Assembly (NCBI RefSeq): GCF_015207705.1
Contig: NZ_JADEWI010000001.1
Coordinates: 186,001 to 250,000, forward strand
Length of the DNA stretch: 64,000 nt
Direction of reading: 5' to 3'
From: Nostoc sp. LEGE 06077
GTDB lineage: Bacteria; Cyanobacteriota; Cyanobacteriia; Cyanobacteriales; Nostocaceae
Part shown: piece after piece, positions 56,244-64,000 of the stretch
Layout: each line of letters begins with the position of its first letter
How positions within the stretch are numbered: position 1 is the first letter of the stretch
Translations under genes and position numbers: made by a program
Notes under the pieces: model-generated
Told to the model about the DNA's origin: nothing
Seen by the model: the letters and a program-made list of their open reading frames with translations, nothing else
Databases searched by the model: none

Positions 56244-57475
56244 CTTTCTCCTCGATTCATTGTAACTAGAGTTTGTTGTTGCTCAAAATCACGCAGTAGA
56301 GATATTGCTTGTTTATATAAAGATAAATCTACTTCGTGAACTTCAATTCTTTTACCAATTCTTTGTAAGAGAGTCAGGGTTAGTTCACCACCTAAATGTT
56401 CGCGGAATTCGGTCAAACCTCGGAATACACAACGGGTATTTTCAGGTGATGATTGTTCAGCTAGTTCTGGTACATATAAAGTAAAACCGAGTCCTGCAAG
56501 TGTCTTTAATATCTTTTGCCACTCTTTATGAGATAGCATTCCAAGAAGGTAAGAATAGGTACTATCTAAAGCAATCCCAATTGCAACAGCTTCGCCATGT
56601 CGTAATCTATAGTCTGTCAATTGTTCTAGTTTATGCGCCGCCCAATGTCCAAAATCTAGAGGGCGGGATGAACCCATTTCAAAAGGATCGCCAGCTTTAG
56701 CTATATGTTCTAGGTGTAACTGGGCGCAACGATAGATAAGTTGTTGCATAATATCCATGTCACGCTGGGCTAGGGCTGTGGTATGAGTATGGATAAAATC
56801 AAAGAAGTGAGCATCTTTAATTAATGCTACTTTTACGGCTTCGGCAATTCCTGAACGCCAATCGCGATCGCATAATGTAGTCAAAAAGTCTAAATCATTG
56901 ATTACGGCGTAAGGTGGGGCAAATGTACCCAAAAAGTTCTTTTTACCAAAGGCATTGATACCATTTTTTACACCGATACCAGAATCATTCTGCGCTAACA
57001 CTGTTGTCGGAATGCGGATGAGGCGCACTCCACGATGTGCTATCGCCGCTGCATAACCAACTAAATCTAATACCGCACCACCGCCAATCCCTAATAGGTA
57101 AGAGTGACGACATATTCCTGCGGCTTCAATTAGTTGGTGGATTTGTTCTAATAATTTGGGTTCATTCTTTGCAACTTCTCCCCCTGGAATCAGCATTGGT
57201 TCAGCAGTTAATGTGATAACCTCTGCATAAAACTTTGCATAGTTAGTGATTTGCGCTAGTAAATCTGGCCAAAACTCTAATAATCCGGCATCTACTAACG
57301 CTACAATTTTCTTGGGTTTCTTTTCACCATCAGATGCGATCGCCTGTGCTAAGGTAGGATTTTTTAAACTAAATATATTATTAGTAAAGTGAATTTCATA
57401 ATTAAACGTAACTGTAACAGTTTGTTGTATAGATTGCAGCGTATATTTAGTTTTTTGCTGGATATCAAACATCAT
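56240..57475 (-). CDS. eboD: EboD, 3-dehydroquinate synthase-like protein
   Basis: The 411-residue product is homologous to 3-dehydroquinate synthase: LIPGGEVAKNEPKLLEQIHQL, LLGIGGGAVLDLVGYAAAIAHRGVR, IRIPTTVLAQNDSGIGVKNGIN and LRHGEAVAIGIALD. The N-terminal 50 residues are unlike AroB. Given the flanking ebo genes I call it EboD rather than the aroB of the Nostoc punctiforme scytonemin cluster; a dehydroquinate synthase role is not excluded. The ATG at 57475 is followed by a second Met at 57472. Confidence 0.88.
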   Translation of the reverse strand: MMFDIQQKTKYTLQSIQQTVTVTFNYEIHFTNNIFSLKNPTLAQAIASDGEKKPKKIVALVDAGLLEFWPDLLAQITNYAKFYAEVITLTAEPMLIPGGEVAKNEPKLLEQIHQLIEAAGICRHSYLLGIGGGAVLDLVGYAAAIAHRGVRLIRIPTTVLAQNDSGIGVKNGINAFGKKNFLGTFAPPYAVINDLDFLTTLCDRDWRSGIAEAVKVALIKDAHFFDFIHTHTTALAQRDMDIMQQLIYRCAQLHLEHIAKAGDPFEMGSSRPLDFGHWAAHKLEQLTDYRLRHGEAVAIGIALDSTYSYLLGMLSHKEWQKILKTLAGLGFTLYVPELAEQSSPENTRCVFRGLTEFREHLGGELTLTLLQRIGKRIEVHEVDLSLYKQAISLLRDFEQQQTLVTMNRGER

Positions 57476-57496
57476 AGTTTTGCTTGTATATAATTT

Positions 57497-58336
57497 TTAG
57501 TTACAAAAATTGTTTTTCTGAAAAAAATCTTGAGTATTTTCAAATTCTTGAATTAATTTATCACGGTCTTTTTGCGCTACTAATTTGGCTAAACGGCTGT
57601 AGGTATGAGCTAAAGATTTGATGGCTTGACATCTTTCTTCTGTAGCTAATATGATGTCAACACATAAATTAGGATTTTGGCAAAATAACCGTTTTAAAAT
57701 TTCAATTTCTTGACGAAAGCTAGGTGATGAAATTGATAAGCTCTGCTCTAAGTCAAGGTTTGTTTGTGCTAGAAAAACACCAAGGCTAAGTCTACAAAAA
57801 TGCTGTGTTGCTTGAATATACACCATCATGCGATCGTGTTCTTCTGGAGTACAAGTAATTAATTCCGCACCTTGGCTTTGCAGAAAATCTAATAACCATT
57901 GAAAAGACTCATGATTACGCCCAGGGCAGACTACTACTTTTTGTTCCCAAAAAGATTTGATACTTGGCCCAAACATCGGGTGTAATCCTATAACCGGGCC
58001 AGTATGGTATGACAACATTGCTTCAGTTGGCTGAATTTTAATACTTGTGATGTCACACAAAGCTGTATTGGGCGATAGATATTTAGCTACACGCTTAATA
58101 ACATCAACCGTAGATTTAATAGGAACACTTACTAATACTAATTCTGTATTATTTAAAATTTGGTCTGCGTAATCCCAATCTTCTTGTTCGAGAACATTTA
58201 CTTTATGACCTACTGCCAAAAGTTTTTCTCGAAATAAATTGCCCATCCTACCACGTCCACCAATGATAGTAATTTGTCGTGATTTGACATCTTTCATTGA
58301 TGCTAATTTTGGGTTCAGTGAGGATTGCAAAACCAT
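57497..58336 (-). CDS. tyrA: Prephenate dehydrogenase, E. coli TyrA-like
   Basis: The 279-residue protein contains IIGGRGRMGNLFREKL, VNVLEQEDWDYADQ, LVLVSVPIKSTVDVI, GLHPMFGPSIKSFWEQKVVV and MVYIQATQHFCRLSLG. This order and the spacing match the dehydrogenase domain of enterobacterial TyrA, without a chorismate mutase domain. Such enzymes oxidise prephenate to 4-hydroxyphenylpyruvate with NAD+, the substrate used by ScyA. It interrupts the ebo genes, lying 47 bases after eboC and 21 before eboD. A second Met at residue 14 is possible. Confidence 0.93.
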   Translation of the reverse strand: MVLQSSLNPKLASMKDVKSRQITIIGGRGRMGNLFREKLLAVGHKVNVLEQEDWDYADQILNNTELVLVSVPIKSTVDVIKRVAKYLSPNTALCDITSIKIQPTEAMLSYHTGPVIGLHPMFGPSIKSFWEQKVVVCPGRNHESFQWLLDFLQSQGAELITCTPEEHDRMMVYIQATQHFCRLSLGVFLAQTNLDLEQSLSISSPSFRQEIEILKRLFCQNPNLCVDIILATEERCQAIKSLAHTYSRLAKLVAQKDRDKLIQEFENTQDFFQKNNFCN

Positions 58337-58383
58337 TTGCTAGTCTCCAATTTTCAAAAATTTATTCTTTGAGACTTGAGGCA

Positions 58384-59283
58384 TTAAGTCACAGCAAATA
58401 TTTTGGCTAATATCATCGAAATTGGCAAAAGGCTCAAAACTAATAAACCGTAGGATAAGCCAGCAAAACCAGCAGCTACGGTCGTATCTAAAATAATTAG
58501 TGACAATACACCAGCTTTCACAGCAATCCGAATTTGCTCTGGGGTAGGTTGGCGTACTGCTTGAATAAAAGGCAGCAATACTCGGATAGCTAATAAGATT
58601 AAGAATGGAAATGCAGCGAGAACTTGATAGTCTGTGAGCCATCCTAATCCAAAAAGACCAACAAGAACTGCAACTATGAGGAATACTGCTATGATGCCTG
58701 TGCTGTGTTTTGCGCCATGTACTTCACCTCGACTGAGTGCAGTAATTGCGGCAATGTAAACTATGGGAATTAAGGCTAAAAACCAGGAATTTTCTAAGGC
58801 AGTGGGGACGACACTCACTCCTAATAATAAGTTACCGCCTCGGCAAAGCCCCATGTTGATTGGGCCGAGAATTGGCTGATGCTTGGCGATCGCATCATAT
58901 AATAATGCAGCGGTGGCGATCGCGATCGCAAATATCCCACTCAGCCACGAAACCTGCACAGCCGCCACAACACCCACAGTCAACAACACACTTCCTAATA
59001 AAATTGCACCTGTACGCGAAGCTCTACCACTGGGAATCGGTCTTTCAGGACGCTCTTCGGCATCTAATTCGGCATCAAACACATCATTAAATACGATACC
59101 GCCGCCATACAAGCCCGTGGTCGCTAAAATTAACCATAACAATGGTGTAATATTTGCTTCGACAAAATACCCAGAAGCCGCAAAGCCAGCTATGATATCT
59201 GCCCAGGCGGTGATAATATTGGCAGGTCGGAGTAATTGCAGATATGCCCAGAAGCGTTGAGATTGAAAGGTGGCGGTGTTCAT
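58384..59283 (-). CDS. eboC: EboC, UbiA-like prenyltransferase
   Basis: The 299-residue protein is an integral membrane protein of about eight helices. The UbiA aspartate motifs are NDVFDAELDAEERPERPIPSG (first) and the second, LYDAIAKHQPILGPINMGLCRG (D-x-x-x-x, weaker). These enzymes join prenyl groups to aromatic compounds; EboC belongs to this superfamily but its substrate is unknown. It lies 31 bases downstream of eboB. Confidence 0.92.
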   Translation of the reverse strand: MNTATFQSQRFWAYLQLLRPANIITAWADIIAGFAASGYFVEANITPLLWLILATTGLYGGGIVFNDVFDAELDAEERPERPIPSGRASRTGAILLGSVLLTVGVVAAVQVSWLSGIFAIAIATAALLYDAIAKHQPILGPINMGLCRGGNLLLGVSVVPTALENSWFLALIPIVYIAAITALSRGEVHGAKHSTGIIAVFLIVAVLVGLFGLGWLTDYQVLAAFPFLILLAIRVLLPFIQAVRQPTPEQIRIAVKAGVLSLIILDTTVAAGFAGLSYGLLVLSLLPISMILAKIFAVT

Positions 59284-59313
59284 ATTTTGACTCGTTCAAA
59301 GGCGCAGAGAGGT

Positions 59314-60237
59314 TTATTCAATGAGTGCGTATTCCTGGCGCGACTCTACCAGTGGTTCTTGCCCGCGGAGGACGGAATTATCACTGTATGTCTGTCGTTG
59401 GTCGATGGGTGAAAGGTTTAGCCAGTCAGATTCCTGCATTTGACCGCTTTGGCTGTAAGCAGCGAGGGCATTTTGATAACAGACTTTCTGCACATCTGCG
59501 GCGGGAATTCCTCGTTCTAACATGAGTAGAGCAGTTTTCGGAACAGCTAGAGGGTCACTAACGCCCCAGTCAGCACTGCTATCAACAATGATGTTATTGC
59601 TGCCATATTGCCTGACAATTTCTACCATACGCGCATTCCCCATTTTGGTATGAGGGTAAATTGTGAATGCTGCCCAAAAGCCTCTATCTAAGACTTCCTC
59701 TACTGTTTCTTCGTTGTTATGATCAACAATCACCTGGGATGGTTTTAAGCCATGTTCGATGCAGACATCCATACTGCGGCTTGTCCCCGCCTTTTTGTCA
59801 CGGTGTGGTGTATGAATCATCACTAACATATCTAGTTCTTGGGCGAGTTCTAGCTGGAGGCGAAAATATTTGTCTTCCGCTGGTGTCATATCGTCATAGC
59901 CAATTTCCCCAATGGCAACTACACCTTCTTTACAAGCATAAAGCGGTAATAGTTCCATGACTTGTTCTGCTAAAGCTTCGTTGTTAGCTTCTTTAGAATT
60001 CAGGCCAATTGTGCAGTAATGTTTAATCCCAAACTGTGAAGCCCGAAATCTTTCCCAACCAACTAAGCTGCTGAAATAATCTTGGAATGAACCAACATTA
60101 GTCCGCGCTTGTCCTAACCAAAAAGCTGGTTCAATTACTGCGACAATTCCCGATTTTCGCATCTGCTGATAATCATCAGTAGTGCGCGAACTCATGTGAA
60201 TATGGGGGTCGATAAACATCATATTGCTAGTATTCAT
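59314..60237 (-). CDS. eboB: EboB, TatD-family metal-dependent hydrolase
   Basis: The 307-residue product has the TatD/amidohydrolase layout: FIDPHIHMSSRTTDD with the HxH metal site, GVVAIGEIGYDDMTPAEDKY, MLVMIHTPHRDKKAGTSR, VIVDHNNEETVEEVLD and IIVDSSADWGVSDPLAVP with the final Asp. A phosphoesterase or hydrolase role in scytonemin-precursor transport is inferred from its neighbours. It follows eboA by 28 bases. Confidence 0.93.
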   Translation of the reverse strand: MNTSNMMFIDPHIHMSSRTTDDYQQMRKSGIVAVIEPAFWLGQARTNVGSFQDYFSSLVGWERFRASQFGIKHYCTIGLNSKEANNEALAEQVMELLPLYACKEGVVAIGEIGYDDMTPAEDKYFRLQLELAQELDMLVMIHTPHRDKKAGTSRSMDVCIEHGLKPSQVIVDHNNEETVEEVLDRGFWAAFTIYPHTKMGNARMVEIVRQYGSNNIIVDSSADWGVSDPLAVPKTALLMLERGIPAADVQKVCYQNALAAYSQSGQMQESDWLNLSPIDQRQTYSDNSVLRGQEPLVESRQEYALIE

Positions 60238-60264
60238 AGATATTTTTGGGAAAATTAGGTTATC

Positions 60265-60987
60265 TTAATTTTGTAAATCTTTTAAATCAATAAATTTTTC
60301 AACTAACGGACAAATTTCCTGCGAAACTGAACGGTTGGCGCTCCGCCGTTCGTCAGCGTAATCAATTAGCATTCTTGCCAATTCAGAGTTAGCACGTAAA
60401 TCCAAACCTTGAATTAGCTGCAAAGAACTACCCACAAATAAGGCCTTCAGCACCATCTGATTCCATGCCAAATTATCAAAATATTCGGCTGGATAAGGAT
60501 TACGTAAAGCCACAGCATTAAATACTGCGGTCATATTGCTGCGAATTCCTTCCGCCGCCCGCTGTTGTAATTTTTCTGGATAAGGTAATAAAGGTAAGGC
60601 TTGATAAAGCGTTACTAGTTCCCCAACATCAGCGGTTATGAATACTTGTTCTAAAGCGGATAAATATTTCTCGGAATCAGCTTGCGCTAGAGTTAATACT
60701 AGTAGTGTACGCGCCGCTTGATCAACACTCCAATGACTAGGAACCCAGCCTGTTCTTATTGCTGAAGTATGATTTAAATCTTGAGAATTTAATTTTAGTT
60801 GGTGTTTACCTGTATAACGAGGCACTCTACTAAAAGCACTAAAAAATACTCGTATATTAGCACCACTATTTATTTGCTCTCTAATTTCATTCAACCAAGT
60901 AACAGCTTCTTGATTAATTTGTCGGGCTACCCAGTGATGTAATAAATCGTTAATATTAGTTATTTTTTCATCAATTACAGCAGACAT
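60265..60987 (-). CDS. eboA: EboA-family protein
   Basis: The 240-residue helical protein is EboA, the first gene of the ebo set. The sequence includes HHWVARQINQEAVTWLNEIR, AFSRVPRYTGK, and AFVGSSL-like LKALFVGSSLQLIQGLDLRAN near residue 185-205 with an Arg-rich LIDYADERRSANRSVSQEI end. It has no named domain besides EboA. In N. punctiforme the ebo cluster is required for scytonemin monomer export. The 229-base upstream spacer to scyF holds inverted repeats. Confidence 0.88.
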   Translation of the reverse strand: MSAVIDEKITNINDLLHHWVARQINQEAVTWLNEIREQINSGANIRVFFSAFSRVPRYTGKHQLKLNSQDLNHTSAIRTGWVPSHWSVDQAARTLLVLTLAQADSEKYLSALEQVFITADVGELVTLYQALPLLPYPEKLQQRAAEGIRSNMTAVFNAVALRNPYPAEYFDNLAWNQMVLKALFVGSSLQLIQGLDLRANSELARMLIDYADERRSANRSVSQEICPLVEKFIDLKDLQN

Positions 60988-61216
60988 AATCTACACCTAA
61001 ATATTAGGGATTAGGAATGATAAGTATTCAGGAGTCAGAATTCAGGAGTCAGAAGGTTTAAATAATCAGGAGAAATATTTGATGAATTAATTTGCTCATC
61101 CTATAGATATTTCTAAGTTCTGGCTTCTGACTCCTAGGTGCTGAATTCTTATTAGGAATGGGAAAGTAATAGCTTGATTCCCAAATCCTAACTCCCGATT
61201 TTCAAATAGAACCTTT
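60988..61216. repeat. Inverted and direct repeats between scyF and eboA
   Basis: Two 14-bp direct copies TTCAGGAGTCAGAA at 61027-61040 and 61041-61054 are opposed by CTTCTGACTCC at 61124-61134. The arms can form a hairpin with a roughly 68-base loop. TCAGGAGTCAG-type units are common repeats in Nostoc. It may end the scy transcript or mark the boundary of the ebo insertion. Confidence 0.6.
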
Positions 61217-62377
61217 TTAACTCATGGCTGATTTTTGTTGTCTATTTTTCCGCCATTTAGCAGCAGCAATCCCTATTCCAAATATTCCCATACCTAACAT
61301 TGAGCTTGGCTCTGGGACTTCGTTTCTACCTTCAACTGCTAACACTTGTACACGACCTTGGAAGAAATCACCGACATAGAGTTTGCCATCTTTATAGGCT
61401 GTGCCACCTGTCCAGTTAAATCTGCCTGGTGTGAGGTCTATGGGGTCGCCAAAAGGTGGCTCACCCAATTGAGGAGGCGGTACAATTTCGCCAGACGCAT
61501 CAAGGGCTGGTTCACCAAATGCAGTTAAGAAGTTACCGTTTTTATCAAATACCTGGACGCGGCTGTTGATAGAATCAGCCACATAGATATTCTCAAACTC
61601 GTCTACTTCAAGGCCAATTGGCTGATTAAATTGTCCTAGCCCTGCGCCTTGTGTGCCAAATGTTAAAATTGGGTCGCCTGCGGGATTGAGTACCTGAACG
61701 CGGTTGTTAAATTGGTCACTCACATAGAAATTTCCACTCACTGGGGAAATTCTCACACCTGCTGGCCCTTGAAACTGCCCCGGTGCAGTACCCGATGTCC
61801 CAATAGAACCAAGAAGCTCACCCTCTGGCGTGTATTTATTAATTTTATCGCCGCTAAAATCACCTATATACACATTCCCCTGTTGGTCAAAGGTCACACC
61901 AGAAGGGCCAAAGAAAGCCCTACCTGGAATGAGGCCGCCAAATGAACCAAAGGAATTGATAAAGTTACCTTGAGGATCGTAGACATTAACACGATTATTA
62001 AAAACATCCCCTACATAGAGGTTCCCAGTTTGGGGAGAGATTTCTAAAGCTGATGGTTCGTCGAATTCTCCTGGCCCTGTGCCGCCTCTGCCAATTGCGC
62101 CAATGTAATCGCCTTGAGGGTTGAATACTTCAACTCGGTTGCCAATATCTGCATTAAAACTACCATCTGGGTTAAGACCACGACCGTTACTAACTAGGGT
62201 ATTGCCGGCGTTATCTACGGTAATGCCTTGAGGCACAAACAGCTGCCCAGAGGCAAAGCCAGGACTACCAATACTACGTTCGTATTTTAAGGTTAAAGAC
62301 AAAGCTTGAGCAGAGGTTGCCAACACCATAAATCCGCTACTGACAACAGCGATCGCAAAATGTTTTACTAATCCCAT
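61217..62377 (-). CDS. scyF: ScyF, NHL-repeat PEP-CTERM protein of scytonemin cluster
   Basis: From ATG at 62377 the product has 386 residues. The signal peptide (MGLVKHFAIAVVSSGFMVLA) is followed by five or six NHL repeats forming a beta-propeller, each with a pattern like GNVYIGDFSGDKINKYTPEG. A C-terminal PEP-CTERM signal (VPEPSSMLGMGIFGIGIAAA then KWRKNRQQ) targets it to the envelope. This fits ScyF in order and type. Its function in the pathway is unknown. A longer frame to 62455 lacks a signal peptide at its start. Confidence 0.82.
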   Translation of the reverse strand: MGLVKHFAIAVVSSGFMVLATSAQALSLTLKYERSIGSPGFASGQLFVPQGITVDNAGNTLVSNGRGLNPDGSFNADIGNRVEVFNPQGDYIGAIGRGGTGPGEFDEPSALEISPQTGNLYVGDVFNNRVNVYDPQGNFINSFGSFGGLIPGRAFFGPSGVTFDQQGNVYIGDFSGDKINKYTPEGELLGSIGTSGTAPGQFQGPAGVRISPVSGNFYVSDQFNNRVQVLNPAGDPILTFGTQGAGLGQFNQPIGLEVDEFENIYVADSINSRVQVFDKNGNFLTAFGEPALDASGEIVPPPQLGEPPFGDPIDLTPGRFNWTGGTAYKDGKLYVGDFFQGRVQVLAVEGRNEVPEPSSMLGMGIFGIGIAAAKWRKNRQQKSAMS

Positions 62378-62529
62378 AAGTTTTACAGTTCTGGTTGATG
62401 AGTTATACTCTTTCCTAGATAAATGTTGTTCCCAGACCCCGTTTGGGAAAGTCAAAATTCGGGCTGCTGCCCCTTATGTGGTTCCAAACTTTCGCATTGA
62501 GGCAGCAGTCCATTCTGTTAGTCAAAGAA

Positions 62530-63873
62530 TTAGACCATCTCTGCTTTAGCTAAGGCTTCATGTTTACGCTTCTTCGCCATTGCCGCTTTACCAAAGGCCG
62601 CTGCTATTAGTGTTCCCGCGATAGTAGCAGGTTCGGGAACTTGCTCTGAACGAGGATTAATCCTAATAATTTGTCCTGTACCTGCCAGCCTAGCGCGGTT
62701 AGAAATATATAAATTACCGTCAGGGCCATAAGTTATTCCAGAAGCTGCTTCTAAGCCGTCACCACTCCAGATTGTTGAACGAGTACCATCAGCCCCGATT
62801 TTGATGACAGAGCCACTTATATCACCAGTGATAATCCCACCCTGCTGAATTGCTTTCCATTCAGAAACATTGATGTGTTGCAGAGCATATAAATTGCCTT
62901 CCGGGTCATAAGTGACACCAGTTAACTGCGTAAAACCATCAGCGAGGGTTTCAATTTCTAAATTATCAGGATTAACTGAAAAGATTCGGGCTTCGCCTTC
63001 GGGATAAGGGAAGTATGTGTATTCGCTAATTGTTAAACTCCCATCTGGAGCAACAGCAATTCCTGTTGGTACTGATTGATTAGATACTGGTAAACCGTTA
63101 GAACCACTTGTATAACCAGGAGGTAATGGTGCGCCTTCTGTTGGGTCTACTGATCCTTCTGGAAGTGTAGGAAACTGTAGTTTATCTGGTGCTATGAGTT
63201 TTGTTGGTAATGCTGCTACATTCTGAATTCCACTACCATCAAGTCCTACAGAATAAAGCGTATTTCCACCGCCATCAACGACAAAAGCATTGTTACCTTT
63301 AATGGCAAAAGCATAAGGGTTAGAAATTATATCCGAGCCATCAGGATTATTCAGGGCTTCATAAGCTGCAAAATCAGCCAGAGTGGTTAGTCCACCAGTG
63401 TTTAAGTCTACTTTGTATAATTTGCCAAGGTCAGGTGATCTTAACACCGTGTCTCGTTGATTCGGATTACCTGCCAAACCTGTCAATAAATAAGCGTTAC
63501 CTCTAGAATCAAATTTAAAGTCTGCTGGCCCGGCGGCTTGTTCCCCAGAAGGCGATAATGCTAAAGAAGTCAGACCGGATAGGATATTTGTTCTGGTGCC
63601 GTCTTTAGCAATTTTGATTAAGGAACCATTTTGACCAGCACACAAAGGAATGTATGCGGCGCTTGGCGATGGGATACATCTGCCATCACTGCCATCACCA
63701 CCGAAACCACTTTCAGTTACGTAAATATTTCCTTCACGATCAAAGTCTAAATTTCGTGGGTTATTTAAACCATCGGCTATAACTTTGAAACTGGCAGCTT
63801 CGGCTGCTGTTGTTCCAGCAACGACGGTAATACCAAGAGTAAAGAGTGTAATAGTTAGATTTTTCAGTTTCAT
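62530..63873 (-). CDS. scyE: ScyD/ScyE-family NHL protein with PEP-CTERM
   Basis: From ATG at 63873 the 447-residue protein has a signal peptide (MKLKNLTITLFTLGITVVAG), then a propeller of several blades with FKVIADGLNNPRNLDFDREG, KIAKDGTRTNILSG and SGITYGPDGNLYISNR, then a short PEP-CTERM end (VPEPATIAGTLIAAAFGKAA). It matches the ScyD/ScyE family of the scytonemin cluster; its place next to scyF points to scyE. ScyE may aid the final oxidative dimerisation. An upstream in-frame ATG at 63918 would overlap the previous gene and is rejected. Confidence 0.82.
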   Translation of the reverse strand: MKLKNLTITLFTLGITVVAGTTAAEAASFKVIADGLNNPRNLDFDREGNIYVTESGFGGDGSDGRCIPSPSAAYIPLCAGQNGSLIKIAKDGTRTNILSGLTSLALSPSGEQAAGPADFKFDSRGNAYLLTGLAGNPNQRDTVLRSPDLGKLYKVDLNTGGLTTLADFAAYEALNNPDGSDIISNPYAFAIKGNNAFVVDGGGNTLYSVGLDGSGIQNVAALPTKLIAPDKLQFPTLPEGSVDPTEGAPLPPGYTSGSNGLPVSNQSVPTGIAVAPDGSLTISEYTYFPYPEGEARIFSVNPDNLEIETLADGFTQLTGVTYDPEGNLYALQHINVSEWKAIQQGGIITGDISGSVIKIGADGTRSTIWSGDGLEAASGITYGPDGNLYISNRARLAGTGQIIRINPRSEQVPEPATIAGTLIAAAFGKAAMAKKRKHEALAKAEMV

Positions 63874-63914
63874 TTGTTGTAAGTTGTGTATTAGTAAAGT
63901 TGGAAAATTTGTGG

Positions 63915-64000
63915 TCATTCCAGGGAGTTACTACTACTGGGTTTGCGCTTCCGTAACCAACTCATGCCCAGAACGCTAAATGTTAATAAGCTAAAAACAG
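63915..64000 (-). CDS. scyD: C-terminal end of an upstream PEP-CTERM protein (probably scyD)
   Basis: The frame open to the right edge reads VFSLLTFSVLGMSWLRKRKP and SSSNSLE before TGA at 63915-63917, a hydrophobic segment followed by a basic cluster, as at the end of PEP-CTERM signals. The start lies outside the window. Its stop is 41 bases upstream of the scyE start. By position it should be scyD. Confidence 0.6.
   Translation of the reverse strand, partial: VFSLLTFSVLGMSWLRKRKPSSSNSLE

Overview
The window comes from a filamentous, probably heterocyst-forming cyanobacterium of the Nostoc/Anabaena type. The HIP1 octamer GCGATCGC is abundant in genes and spacers. There is a ycf3 photosystem I assembly gene, a CBS-CP12 protein, short tandemly repeated heptamers of the Nostoc kind, and a large part of a scytonemin (sunscreen pigment) gene cluster. 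No rRNA, tRNA or CRISPR array was seen.

Positions 1-19,500 hold mixed housekeeping and accessory genes: the end of an SDR oxidoreductase, an HD phosphohydrolase, a secreted phosphodiesterase, a three-GAF histidine kinase with its NarL-type regulator, small membrane proteins, a NicO-type metal exporter, an old yellow enzyme, MFS and CDF transporters, a chloroperoxidase-like hydrolase, a fasciclin protein, and a pentapeptide-repeat/membrane pair. Repeats are frequent here: a 152-bp MITE-like element, a 21-bp tandem array, a second inverted-repeat element, and a decayed catalase fragment. Positions 19,500-21,400 form a small toxin-antitoxin patch (Uma2 nuclease, DUF5615/DUF433, Doc/antitoxin) in which the DUF5615 gene is frameshifted.

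Positions 21,400-42,900 are mostly housekeeping: mfd (carrying an in-frame dispersed repeat), a CNNM/CorC protein, an aldo/keto reductase, an HtrA protease, an HNH nuclease pair, a CsoR-type metal sensor, truB, a frameshifted nucleotidyltransferase with its partner, a thioesterase, a GST, a YedK/HMCES-type protein, ycf3, gatC, CBS-CP12, a VanX-type dipeptidase, two tandem TspO proteins and a DUF6438-DUF6174 protein.

Positions 43,000-64,000 are one long leftward block. In transcription order it runs: end of scyD, scyE, scyF, eboA, eboB, eboC, tyrA, eboD, eboE, eboF, fused trpE-G, trpC, trpA, trpB, trpD, aroG, then two repeat-rich proteins. The aro/trp/tyr genes would supply tryptophan and 4-hydroxyphenylpyruvate. 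The ebo genes are known to be needed for exporting the scytonemin monomer to the periplasm. The Scy NHL-repeat proteins act in or at the periplasm. scyA-C would lie beyond the right edge. The two repeat-rich proteins at the left end (an NPF heptapeptide protein and a GNGN-solenoid protein with a PEP-CTERM tail) are the least explained part of the block.
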